Shown here piece by piece: positions 10,177 through 22,655 of a stretch of 33,345 bases of DNA. Location of the stretch: contig JAHBMJ010001189.1 of assembly GCA_018398765.1 (NCBI GenBank), positions 728 to 34,072 of the forward strand, given 5' to 3'. A program made the translations under genes and the position numbers. Source of the DNA: Chromera velia (lineage: Eukaryota; Sar; Chromeraceae). The notes beneath the pieces were generated by a model. That model ran no database searches, was not told the DNA's origin, and saw only the letters and a list, made by a program, of their open reading frames with translations. Position 1 is the stretch's first letter; each line of letters begins with the position of its first letter.

Positions 10177-12210
10177 TCAATCATTTACTACAATATGGCG
10201 AGAAATCATAAAGAAAAGAGACTCTGAGGGTTGAGAGCGTAAGAGCGATGTGATAAACTTGCGAACCCCCAGATCAGAAAAGGAGGCGGATGCAAAGGAT
10301 GAGTCATAACGAGTGAAGCGGTCTGATTGAATTAATGCCAACCACTGTAAAAAGCCTTGTTCGGCAGTCCATCGGGGGCAGACAGAGAGCCGATGAATAA
10401 AATCATCTACACACTGGCAGCAGGCTTCATAGGTGCACAGCTTTTTATCAGAGCAACCAACAGACAGCCTACCTTGCCCGCCCATCGGGTTATATGTCAG
10501 CATACGCAAAAAAGAAAAGATCGAGCCCCCCGTAACCAACAGGGCAGAACGGGGAAGGGCAGAGACGGAAGGAACACTGGAGGATAACTTGCTGCACAGG
10601 AGGAAGACAAACATACGGCGAGAGGACGGGAAGTCGCGCTGCAGAGGGGTGAGTCTAGCAAGGAGGGGAAAGTGAGAGGAAGATTGCCCATCATCCTCAG
10701 AAGCCTTCATGCATTCCTTTGCAACTGTCTGTCTCACCTTGCCCTTGAAGAAAAGTGAGCTAGTGCCTTGTGCCCTACAACCATTCTGCCCGTGTTGGGA
10801 AGATAGATCGGGCTTGACCCTCAGCGAGCGGACAGAAATCAAATCAGCCCAACGAAGCAGCCTGTCTATAGATCTTGTGAATTGTTGGCAGCAGTTATTC
10901 TTCCAGGCATGCAACATGGCTGCAAAAATAGTGTGTGTTATGATGAAAAGAGAGTGCCACCAGTCAGCCACGCGGGAGCAGAGAAGGGCTTTGTAAGGAA
11001 GAAGACCAAAGATGCAAAGAGAGGGCAGGCAGAGGCTGCGAGCAGACAAATGACCACACCAATGGGCAAACCGAAGCTGCAAAGCATCAAGAGCAAGCAG
11101 GTCTGCATCCTGCACTGGTAGACATTCAAGGCAATAGAGCGCTACGGGGGTCCAGCAGGCTCTAAAGACTGTTACCTGTGCGTCAATGCTAAGCGGGCCC
11201 ATGCTTGTAATAAACCCAATTACCCCTCCCAGATCCCGCGAAGCAGAAGCAATACGGGACTCAATTATCTTGTTCAAGCACCCCCCTTCAAAGAAAACAT
11301 ACCCCAGGTATTTGTATTGGGATGTCCATTCAACTTCCCTCCCACCATACATGACTCTACCTGCAGACTGCCCCAGAGCCAAGGCAGACAGACGCAAGAT
11401 TTTCGTTTTCTTTAAGTTCACAGTCAATCCCCATTCTTTGCAATACCCTTCCAAGGCTGAGAACTTCTTTTGCAGATCTGAGACGGAATGAGCAAGGAAA
11501 CAGAGATCATCCACATACCCCAGACTGCCTAAGATGCAGTTGTCAAGGAGGACAGGTTCGGGCTCTCTCTCGGGCTCCTCGACGCTGCCCTCCCTCATTC
11601 TGCTGTCTGACCATCCTGCTCCCTCTGCTTCTCTATCTACGGCCCCCTCGTTCTTGCTAAGTGAACACATACGGGGAAGGTCATTGATATAGATAAGAAA
11701 GAGAATGGGAGAGAGAGCATCACCTTGCTTTACCCCAGCGCCCTCCCAAAAACGCAAAGAGTCCCCGTCTACCTTTCCCTAGACCTCCCTGTACATTTCA
11801 CATATCATACACACATCTGCCTCACACACACCTTCTCTTCTCAGTTTCTGAATTAGCTTACCTCTCGGCATAGTGTCGAAAGCTTTGGAGAAGTCAACAA
11901 AGCCTGCCAGCAGAGCTTTCTTTTTCTTTTTAGAGGAGAGAATGGCAGAGACAAGCGCGCCTACCCCTTCCTTCGTACCCACCCCTTGTCTGAAACCTAA
12001 CTGCCTGACGTCAAGCTCAACTTAAGAGTGCGCACGGCCGTCCATCAGCAAACCAAAAAGTTTTGCGAAAGGGTTAATAACGTGAATAAGCCTCCATTCA
12101 TTGGGAGAGGGAGAGGCAGGGCCTTTAGGGACAGGGCAGATACGCAGCACATTCTAGGAGGGAGGCCAGCAAGCAAAGATATGCATACAATTAAACAAAA
12201 CAAAAAGTAA
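10177..12210 (-). mobile_element. 5'-truncated non-LTR retrotransposon (LINE) with reverse transcriptase, inactivated
   Basis: One minus-strand frame runs through a reverse transcriptase: upstream block ICPVPKGP, motif A FVDFSKAFD, motif B GVKQGDALSP, motif C LGYVDDL, motif D GLTVNLKKTK, motif E YKYLG. The C-terminal region has a Cys/His knuckle (CCQCVDDFIHRLSVCP). In-frame stops at about 11779 (TAG) and 12022 (TAA) break it. The reading ends upstream near 12210 inside the RT domain, with no endonuclease, as in typical 5' truncation. It is clearly related to the longer element at 28246-32720 (shared ICPVPKGP and FVDFSKAFD blocks) but diverged. It lies downstream of the kinase-like gene in the same orientation. 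Confidence 0.85.
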
Positions 12211-12623
12211 AAAAGGAGAGAGCGCCGAGTGCGCAAAACAAAGGTTAAGCTGAGCGGGGGAGTATGCTAGATCTTAATTAGCAAGACTATAAGCCGTTTA
12301 GCCGTTTAAGATTGAAGTATTAAACATGCCAGGCTATGCAATCTAAATTTTAGTGATCCAGAATCATAAAGTGAAAATGACGTATACAATCAATCAATCA
12401 ATCAATCAACCAATCAATATATTATGTATATATACAATTAACTTATTGAAAAACATCTGTTACAGTTAGTTACAGTAACGGTATAAAACTTGTAATCTTA
12501 TCAATTAATGCCAAGACTGTTGATCCACTACTACTAGGAAACCGAGTGGACTTTAAATGTATAATAAAGGGAAGACGTACGGTCCGAGTCTGTGGCCTAG
12601 TCCGACGCTGGCTAGTCTCCAGG
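12211..12623. other. Short spacer and 3' region of the kinase-like gene
   Basis: An (AATC)n tract lies at 12388-12417. No ORF is supported. The part nearest 12623 should contain the 3' UTR of the minus-strand kinase-like gene. Confidence 0.5.
12388..12417. repeat. (AATC)n microsatellite
   Basis: Tandem CAAT units, one imperfect, occur between the LINE and the kinase-like gene. Confidence 0.9.
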
Positions 12624-13466
12624 CTAGTCGGGAACTGTGAACGCGCGCGCTTTCGACGAGTTATCGTCCTTCTCCCTGTCCTGCTGCTGCTGCTGCTGCT
12701 GTTGTGGCTCCTGCCTTGGAGGAGGCGGCGACGGGAAAGGATTGCCAGTTGCTGACTGCTGCACAGTGCGTGTCTGCGTCGGCCCCCATGATGGTGGAAA
12801 AGAGCCCTCAGGCGGCTGTGCAGAAGTCTGCTGGCCCCCCGCAGACGCACGGCCAGATCCGACATTCGAGCCCATCCCATTCAAGTTCATTCCTCCTGCC
12901 CCTGCCCCTGCCTCATAATGATGCACAGGCTGCTGCTGAGAGTCCCAATGCAGAGCCGCGCCTCCTTCTCGTGGCTGCTCCACAGGATGTCTCTCCTGGT
13001 GCCTCTGTGTGTGCGCGTGGGTGTGGCTGTAGGCGATTGCTGCGAGGTCCCGTGCCGTCATGCGGACAGGTGCCTCCTCTTCCCTCGTCACGATGTGTGT
13101 CTGCTGGAGAGGCAAACCTCCCCTGCCGACATTCTGATGGTGCGGGTGCGGGTGCTGGTGTGAAATTTGGTTATTTGGGCGTCTCGTATGTGGCATATTC
13201 ATATGCACATTCATGTGATTGTCCGTATGAGGAAGGTGGTGAGCGTACATGTGTCCCTCGGGGTGTGCCCCTGCCCCCCCCATGTGGTGTTCCTGCACAC
13301 TGTCGTCCTGAAAGTCGTCCTCCTCGTGTGCAGCCATCTCCATCTCGGCCCTCTCCGCCGAGACGACCCCGGCGGCATCTCCGTCATCGTTATCCCCCCC
13401 CTCCCCGCCCAGAGTTATGGCACCGTTCATGAACGTCAACAGGGCACTCTCAGCCTCAGAAAAGGC
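12624..13466 (-). CDS. Kinase-like gene exon 19: acidic, His-rich and poly-Gln tail
   Basis: After acceptor CCGCAG|G the exon encodes AFSEAESALLTFMNGAI, an acidic stretch, a His/Asn/Met-rich region (HMNVHMNMPHTRRP) and a run of eight Gln near the C-terminus, ending in AFTVPD and stop TAG. It has no recognised domain and is likely disordered. The open frame is 843 nt including the stop. Confidence 0.75.
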   Translation of the reverse strand, partial: AFSEAESALLTFMNGAITLGGEGGDNDDGDAAGVVSAERAEMEMAAHEEDDFQDDSVQEHHMGGAGAHPEGHMYAHHLPHTDNHMNVHMNMPHTRRPNNQISHQHPHPHHQNVGRGGLPLQQTHIVTREEEAPVRMTARDLAAIAYSHTHAHTQRHQERHPVEQPREGGAALHWDSQQQPVHHYEAGAGAGGMNLNGMGSNVGSGRASAGGQQTSAQPPEGSFPPSWGPTQTRTVQQSATGNPFPSPPPPRQEPQQQQQQQQDREKDDNSSKARAFTVPD

Positions 13467-16423
13467 CTGCGGTCAAGTGAAGGGAAACAGACAAAGATAG
13501 ATGGGCAATCAGGCATTCAGACAGGAAGTCGAAGATATAGATTAAATGAAGAACAGATGAACATCCACCTCAGTCGTGGGTTTTCTTTCTTCTTTGGGAA
13601 GGAGCCCACATGCACCCACCCATGAACCCCTCCCCTTCCCGACTGTTGTCTTTCCACTGTGCCGGAAGGAGAGAGCCACTCTGCAGAATTGCTACCACTC
13701 CCATTGTGAATCAGTGCAATGGACACAATCACACACGCCCACATGCACATACGCGCCTCCCCACCGACCGATTTCTGGAGACGACAGAGATACTCCACAA
13801 TCACCTCAAAGCGGGGACGGCGGCCCGGATCGTGGGCCAGACACGCGTGGATGAGTTTCTGCATTCACCCACAGACCACACAGGCAGTCAGTCAGTCAGT
13901 CAGTCAGTCAGATAGTCACGCACTCACAAACTGCCCCCCCCCTCTCCCAGAAGGTACAGGCAGCCCTTCCCTCCCTTTGAATCTCTCCCATCCTCTCCCT
14001 CCCATCCATCCTAATCCTAATCCATCAGTCCAGACCGCCTAGTCTCTCCCCTCCTTCCCAAGCTACGTCGAGAAAGAGGAAGGGAAGGTTAGGGACCACT
14101 GAAATAAGCACAGAAGGGACCAGTTAGCTGGAAAGCAGGAATCGGCATTCCGAGACAAAGAAAGAAAGAAAGAAAGAAAGAAAGAGGCATATAAACAACC
14201 GACCAACCGACCATTGCAGCTCCCACCCCCGGGAGGCGGCCTTGGAGGTCGGGCGGTCTGTCTCCCCCGAACCCCACAGCGATCTGCCAACAAACATACG
14301 AAGAGAGCAAGGAGGGAAAAGTGAGAGAGGACGAAGAAGAAAATGAGAAGAGAACCCCAAAATAAATGCCTCGATCGGATCGAGGCAAACAATGTTGGGG
14401 GGACCAGGCAGGGGCTGAAGAAACTTTGAGACAAAAACTCTCCATGCAGATTCCTTCAATCGGAAGGGAACAGAAATGACCAATTATCCCTAAACTGACT
14501 GGGCCGTCCTACAATCGCATAGAGGGAGAAAGGTCGGAAGAGATGCAGAGGAAAGAAGTGTCTCACGGACTTCATTGGGGAAGAGGGAGAGAAATCCGAC
14601 AAAAACGACAACGACAAAAGCAACAACGAGAAAAACGAAAAAGCACCGATCCACCCACCCGGATTTGCATGTCTGTCATCTCCCCGAAAGGGATTCGATT
14701 GGACAGCTGCAGTCATATGAGCATTAATTGTCTTTGAGGGAGGTACACAGCTAGATCGACTAATACGTACACGAAGGGGAAAACGCGTACATACATACAT
14801 GCACACGGGTACGCGCCGCCACACCCTCACAGGCACAATCCCATATGGAAGAATTGATGGAAGGAAACAGCACATGGAAGGAATGCTGGAAGAGGTGAAA
14901 CGGGCGGACTCATCCGTACACAAAAAAAGCGGCCACACCTTTCCCCACAACAGGACCAAAGAAAGAAACGAGGAGGAGGTTAAGAACCCACACCCGCCTT
15001 TCCTTCCATTCCCGACACACAAAAAACTTCCACAACACGCCCTCCGGCCCCACGCAACGCACCCACACCGAACCGCACAGAACCCAACCACCCCCAGCCG
15101 CTGACCAATTCCCAAAAGATTAGGCCGAAAGAGTAGACGTCAGCAGCTAGAGACCCGGACAGAAGGGATCCTGTGCGGAGGGCCTGTATGAACACACAAG
15201 GCCACGGCATGTCTCAAACGAGTGCATGAACACAGAAGGAAGGCCACGGCATGTCTCAAACGAGTCATGAACACACAAGGCCACGACATGTCTCAAACGA
15301 GTGCGTGAACACACAAGGCCACGGCATGTCTCAAACGAGCGCGTGAACACAGAAGGAAGGCCACGGCATGTCTCAAACGAGTGCATGAACACACAAGGCC
15401 ACGACATGTCTCAAACGAGTGCATGAACACACAAGGCCACGGCATGTCTCAAACGAGTGCGTGAACACAGAAGGAAGGCCACGGCATGTCTCAAACGAGT
15501 GCATGAACACAGAAGGCCACGGCATGTCTCAAACGAGTGCATGGACAAGTGTTGGGCCACGGATCTGAATCAGCATCTCCCCTTGAATAACTGCAACACG
15601 CTGCCACGCATTCACTAAGCCCCTCCAAGCAAACACGAAAACCTGATTCTCCCAACCATTCACTTACTCTACGAGAATTTCTTCCTTCCTTCCTTCCTTC
15701 CTTCAAAAAGCAGCCGGGCTGCCCCATTTGTTGGTTTCGTCTCTTCAGTGCTTCTACCCTCAACTGCTCCACTAAGCAGTGCTTTTAGTCACAATCGCAT
15801 ATTTTCGTGAAGGCCGAAAAAGCGACCATGGAAAGGAGGAAGGAAACGACAAAGAGCAAGCACAATCCCTCCCTGCCTGGCAGTGCCTGCCTGACCTCCG
15901 GAGCAGTCCAGTTGAGTGTCCTTGCAGCATTCCAAGTAGCCACCCTTGCGTGGGCATCTGAAGGGGCGCTCCTGTCCGGAAACAGTTGTGGCCTTGCGCC
16001 TTTCGCCTCTAAACGCGCCCTCTCTCTTTCAATCACCCTCTCAGCCGCTGCTTTCCGCTCTCTCTCCCTCTCCGCAGACCGAACACCCCCCTGCGCCTGG
16101 GCCTGCTGTTGCGGCTGGTGTCCGTCTCTCCCTCCCCTATGAGGCCAGGGCCCCCTCTCGGGAGACGCCTGACGAGACCCCGGCCCCCCCGACTCTCTGT
16201 CAACGTCTAGACACTCAGCGTCTGGAATCTCCGAGGCAAAGGAGGAAGCGAACAGCCGACTGTCCCTGCCGTCAGACGACGCAGCCCCAGCCCCAGAGCG
16301 AGCCGCCGTCCCCCGCCGGGGAGACGCCCGAGGGACGAAACACTCCTCCACCAGGGGACCTGCGAAGTCTGCGACCTGCAACCGTGCAGACCAGACATCC
16401 GCACACACTCACGCAAACACATT

Positions 16424-16477
<54 letters not shown>

Positions 16478-19400
16478 CAGAGAGAGAGAGAGAGGGAGAG
16501 AGAGAGAGCGAGCGCCGCATCCCAAGGTCCACAGCCGCACAGACAGAGGTCAGAAGGAAAGGGAAAGGACGGAGTGACAGCGGCACAAGAAGAGACAAAA
16601 AGAAAGCATGAGAAAAAGGAAGGGAGGGATGGGCGTTCGCAAGCCCGACTCTCATTGCATGTGTGTTTTTCTCCGCTCCCTGTCTGCCTGACGGACCGAC
16701 CTTAGCTCGGAACGATCTGTCCAGGAGGATGTTGTGAGGTTTCAGGTTCAAGTGAGGCACTCCTCGCGAGTGGAGGTACGCGAGGGCTACAGCAACATCT
16801 CTGCATTATCGTATATTGATTTGTTTAGGGAGACACGTACATAGAAAGATGTAGGCAGAATGCGAGGAGGAAGGAAAAAGAGGGCTTATCAATTGAAAGA
16901 GTGTTATCTGCTCCCATGTACACCGACATGCACACAGACTGACAGACAGACAGACAGACTGACTTGGCAATCTGCAACGCCCTCTCCATGGACACCGGAC
17001 CCGACGCACTCCTGCCTCCCTTCCCGTGGGGTCCCTCTGTGCCGTGAAGCCAGCTGCATGCAGTCACTCATGCAGTCGTTGAATCATGAATGCGTGCGTC
17101 CGCCATTTGGCGAAAAAGTTTTCTGTTGACCGAGGCAGCCGATTGCCCAGAGAAATTTGGAAGGCGCTCAGGAGGATAAACAAGAAAAACAGGAAAACGA
17201 GCAAACACGAAAACGAAAAGGGAGAGCTGCCCCAGACAGAGAGAGTGTACGTGTGTCAATGTGAGAGTATAAGAGAGAGAGAGGGGGGGGGGGGGGGGGG
17301 GGGGAAGGAGGGAGGGAGGGAGAGAATGTGGTTAAGGAAAGTTTCCCTTCTCTACTCCCTTCCTCTCATCTGACCTGAACAGATCCCCCAGAGGCAGAAA
17401 TTCAGACACAACGCACGCGACAGGCCGGCTCTTCACAGCACCCTCAGGCGTCAGCTGAGAGAACGAAAACCCCCCAGGCTGTTCCGGAATGCCCAGCCCA
17501 GCCACCTGATTTCGCAAAGCCCCAGAGAGTTGTGCGGTAGGCCCAGGGGACCGCAATACCTTCACACTCGTGGGTGGTACAGCCAAATGCGCATCTGCCC
17601 TAGGATCCCCTGGGGGATGGTAGTTGCCGTCTCCCTGTCCCCCCCCGTCTCCATGTAGGTCGTAGAAGTCATCGCTGTCCTCTGAACCGTCACAGCCGCT
17701 TTCCCTCTCATGGACAGGGTTCAAAGTGGCACCCTCAGTTGAGTGAAGCCTAGGGGGGCTTCTACTAGCGGGCCGTCTGTTTGCAGACATAGACCGATCC
17801 CTGCGCCCTCCTCCTCGTCTCTCTCTATCCCTCCTTGCAGCAATGCGACGACTCTCCTCCCTGCTTCTCCTCAATTCCTCTTCCTCTTGCAAGTCCTCTC
17901 GCCTCCACCGGGTGCAGAACGTGTCGGGGCCCTCGTTCCAACTCACACCGTCGTACTCAGCAGCACCAAGCAACAGACACAAGTTAGGGTGCCGAAGTTC
18001 AGTCAGACGCATCATCAACTTTTGCCTGCATGCATGTTTACTCAATCAGTCATGCAGTCGCATATGCATTCAGATACACAAACTGCATGCACACATCCAT
18101 CCCTCGTTGGCATTCGTTAATTGTCTCAAGATTGTTTCTTTCAGGGGCATATCAGTCACTGATGCTCTCTCTGTCTCTGTCGACCCCTCAACCAACGTTG
18201 GGTTTGTCTTTTGCAAACTCACGTTTCAAGCACCCTCATCTCACAAGCATCCAGCAGTCAGCCGACCAACTGACCAGTCCTCAATCTTTGACGTCGGGAT
18301 GTACGACGGGAAGGCTTTGACTGCCACCCTAGTGCCGTGCCACTCGCCCTCGAATGTCCTCCCCCGCAGGCGGCAGTGAGCTGACAAAAGCCAAGACTGG
18401 GAAGAGCGCGCAACGCGAAACTCCAGAGGGCCCCCACGGGCCCCGAACCGTGTGGGGACCGCTGCACTCCCAACTGCCCCTCCTGAGCCGGGGCCCCCCA
18501 ACCCCTCCAGCTGCCACCCCACAAATCCATTCCACAGAGCCTGGCCGGGTCTTTTGAGAACGAGGGGGTCGAAATACAGCCCGCACTGCCACCCCAGCCT
18601 CAGCTCGTGAAACGGAATGCCGTAGCAGTGGTTCTTGGACTGAAACCGTCCTTTCCTGCAGAATGAAAGAAAGAACGATATTGCATGGCTTGTCACACAA
18701 ATTGAAAGAGAGAGATGTCGAAAAAAAATATGAACATTGCATTTGAACGAAGCCCTTGTTCCTGCCTGCTAGACAGCTGAGAGTCAGTCACCTGCTCCTT
18801 CCATCCGAGGAAGAAAGTGAGAGAGAAGTAGATCGACTCAGTAACCGCAATGTGTTTCTGTAAAAACTGAAACAGCGACCTGAAGTCTGAAAATCAGAAA
18901 AAGAAAGACAGACCAAACTTTGTCCTTTGCCACAGACAGAGGGAAAGACACACACATAGGAAACAAGAAAGAAAACACAAAAGAACAAAAAATGGTAGAA
19001 TTGAACCCCCCCCCGGAGAGAGACAGACCGACCTAAATTCCGAGTGCAGTAGGGCCTCCTTCCTCGTTCTGGCAAACTCGGGTAACAGGCTCATTTCCAC
19101 TGCCAGAGACTGTCGGTGCACCCCCTCTCCAGCATGATGATGAGGATGAGGGTGTGTCCCACCGTTGTCCCTTGCAGTACTGCCCACAGGAGGAAGGCGC
19201 ATTCCGTACAAGGGACTGCTGCCATGTCCCCCTTGGGCATGTGAGAGGGGAAACTTGGAGTGAGTCCCGCCCCCGAGGGTGCTGTCCAGGGCCCTCAGGG
19301 TCTCCGGTGTCGGCGCCATCTTCGAGGTCAGGTGGGCGTCTGCCCCGCCGCCACCCCCGGCAAGGCTCCCCCCCCTGACGGGAGTGCGGGTGACTGTTGT

Positions 19401-22400
19401 GGAGTCCTCTCTGCAGGGAGACGGTCTTATTGTCTTCTTTTTTTTTCTTCTTTTGCATCTGTGTAGGGAAACAATTTGATTGGACTTACAAAGAGGCACG
19501 AGAAAAAACGCAGACGCCCAGAAGCCTACAAGAGACTGACGCGCACCATTTTCAGCAAGCATAGCCAAAAGAGAACATGGGGGACAGATAGAAAAGTCCA
19601 GTCAGTATCTACAGGAGAGGGAAAACAAAACACCAAGTAAAAGAATGGCGACCTTCCCCCCCCCCACCTGTATCTGTAGTTCCATATCAGCTGCATCAAT
19701 CTATTCCTCGACAGGGGATCTTCCATCTCCAGATCCTCCCTCATCCCCAGCAACGTCATCTCCTCCAAGTCACGTCCCCTCAGGCCCTTCTCACGAAAGG
19801 TGCCTATCAACTCAGGAACGCCGACCTCGCACAGCCACTCGCAGACATCACGTCGGTTCCACTTTGACACTGAGAGGCGGAGAGAAAGAAAAGGAGTTTG
19901 AAATGTGCATCTGGCGAAATCTTTTCACTTTAAACCTGCAAATGTCTAGGAGATGTGGTTGCAAGATCACCCGGAGATGCCCAGGGAGATAGCAAAAGAG
20001 AGACACGGGAAAAGGATTGGAGAATTCGGAACAAACGACAGAAAGAGACAAGAGGCACAGAGAAGGGTGATCGGCGTGGCAGAAGAATGAAGCCCTGAAC
20101 TCTGTCTCTCCCTCTCCTAACCCACAAAGAAAGGGACAAAGAGGAACAAATAATCCTGACGAACTTTCTTTCCGCTGCCATGCCGGCTGTCTCACCACCG
20201 TCTCCTCCTCTCCGTGTCGATCTCTAAACTCCCCCCCCGCCCCTCTCTGCCCCCCTCTGTGCATCACAAAGATCTCAGAAGACAAACAGTCCGATGATCC
20301 CTCTCCGTCGCTCTCCTCGCCCCAGCTGTCCGTCTCCCCGTCTCCCGCCTTGGTCTTCTTCCGGCCCCTCCGTCGATACGAACCGGGACCGTTTCCGCCC
20401 TCGTGTCCATGCATCATCATATTCTCGTGCGCATCCAATTCATCCTCCTCCGACGAACTCGCCTCCACCATCTCCGCCCGTCTCCGAGGCGGTGCATCCA
20501 TGAACGGGTCCCCTCCCTCGAAGTAATTCGGCCGCACCCCGGAGAAGCTGGTGCCGTGGGGGCGTTTGGCGGAGTCTCCTGCAAAGAGAGAGAAATAGTA
20601 CACATCCAAATGTGAATATTCACTGTTCGGCCGAGTCTCCTGCAAAGAGAGAGAAATAGTACACATCCAAATGTGAATATTCACTGTTTGGCCGAGTCTC
20701 CTGCAAAGAGAGAGAAATAGTACACATCCAAATGTGAATATTCACTGTTTGGCCGAGTCTCCTGAAAAGAGAGAGAAATAGTACACATCCAAATGTGAAT
20801 ATTCACTGTTTAGCCGAGTCTCCTGCAAAGAGAAAGAGAGAAATAGACACAAACAAGTGAAAACACATCCACATGTGAATATTCACTCACACAGGCACAA
20901 TGACACTTTTCTACTTGCAAGAGAAGCTCCCGTGCGGATGTTGTCACGTGAGGCCGGACAAAAACAAGAGCAAACGTGAGGAAAACCATGTCACCATTCG
21001 CACAGAATGACCTATCTGACCGAACTAACAGACCGAAATACGTTTCCTTCAACAGCGCATCGGAGCCGTCGAGTTCTCCCGACCCCCCCCTTCTTCCTCT
21101 ATCGTGCCCCCCCCCTCTGTCTCTCTCCCTCTCAGGCGACAGAACCCCCCCCCTTCCTGAGTAGTGCTGTTGGTGATGATGGAAGCTGTTCATGTTGACA
21201 GGTTGGACTTGAACAGGGAGGGCGTGCAGGTCCTCCGACCCCAACATGGAGGGAAGCGCGGCAGAGGGGGCAGAGCCGAGAAAGATGTTCAGCTTGGCGT
21301 GGGGGGAGAGCTTGGTGCTGTTGACCCTCTTCCCTTCAGACCACACCTCTCTGCACATGTACACACAAAAAGGGAAATACATGGACAGAAGGGAGGAAGG
21401 ATAATTGGGAGGCAGATAGAGAAAGTTTCTCCTTTTCTCTATTTCTCCTTTTGCAGAAAAACAACCTACTCTGTCTGGATGTGTGGATGCAAAAATCAGA
21501 AAGAGCAGATCCCCCCAGATCAATCCAATCAATCCAAATCCCCTTTCTACTTTGACACCGCGCACACATAAGGGCTCGGAGGTTTCTCCTTCACGTCAAA
21601 CCATGAGTAGGTAGAGGACACGGAAAGAATAACAAAAACAGATGCTTGGCTCTCTCTCGTCCTTGGCCTCTTAATTCTTTTGTCTTTCAGGAGAGGAGGG
21701 GGAGAGGAGAAGGGGGATCATACGCAAGAAGAATTAAGACGGTGCGGCAACCCAGAGCTGATCGAGCGTTTTTGTGATTCAATTGCTGTCACAAGAGACT
21801 CGAGGTGGAACGGCATTCGTTCGACACAAGCGGCTGTACAAGGACACAAGGGCAAGAGAACATTCTTTCCTCAAGCTCTCAGTGCGATAGTAAGTCACCC
21901 AGGGGGACAAAGAAAAGCGCCACAGGCTGACTTGACTCTGTTGAGAGAACCAACATAAAGTAGAAGAAAACCTGACTGACTGATTGACTGACTGACTGAC
22001 GGACAGAAATCTTTCTCCAGACACTCGAATCCTCAGCATCTCCCCAGAAGGCACTCCATTGACCCAATGGCCGCTCAGCTGTTCCCCCCACACATTCACA
22101 GCGATGCCCTCGCCGTGTCTCTTCCCATCTTTGAAAAGTCCTGCAGGCACTCAGAGACAAAGAGGAAAGAATGTGACGCATTGACATATGAAGACGGGCT
22201 TCCAGGCATGTTCACGAAAAAGACAACACATACATGCAAACACTCAAAGACTACTCTAGGCCCCCACACTGTTTCTGTCTGGATAGAAACCTACGTCAAA
22301 TCAATTCCTGCCTCTCGAGCAGCTCTCGGTCTCCTCAGCTCCCCGAAAAACTCAAAGAACAAGTGAGTGAGGCGAAAGCTCCAGATGAACCACTCAGCCT

Positions 22401-22624
22401 ACCTACCCACCAAAGCTCATTCACTCAACTACACCCTTCAGCCTCTCTTTGCATGATGTAAGTTTCTCCGGACAGAGACAACCAGCCCCCCCGCCCACTC
22501 ACCTTCAAAGACGGTCCCGCTGACGTCCCCCTCCACACCCAGTCCTGACTCAAGCCCATTCACCACAGACCCAACAAATGCCCCACCGGACCTGCAAGAC
22601 AGGAGGGAAAGAGAGAGAGGGGGG

Positions 22625-22655
<31 letters not shown>

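Noticed and set aside
15147-15407. Minus-strand ORF with repeated SFETCRGL
   Set aside because: It is a translation of the intronic 38/42-bp minisatellite, not a gene.
15190-15545. CRISPR-like array
   Set aside because: The spacers are not unique; whole units repeat, and the array lies in a eukaryotic intron.
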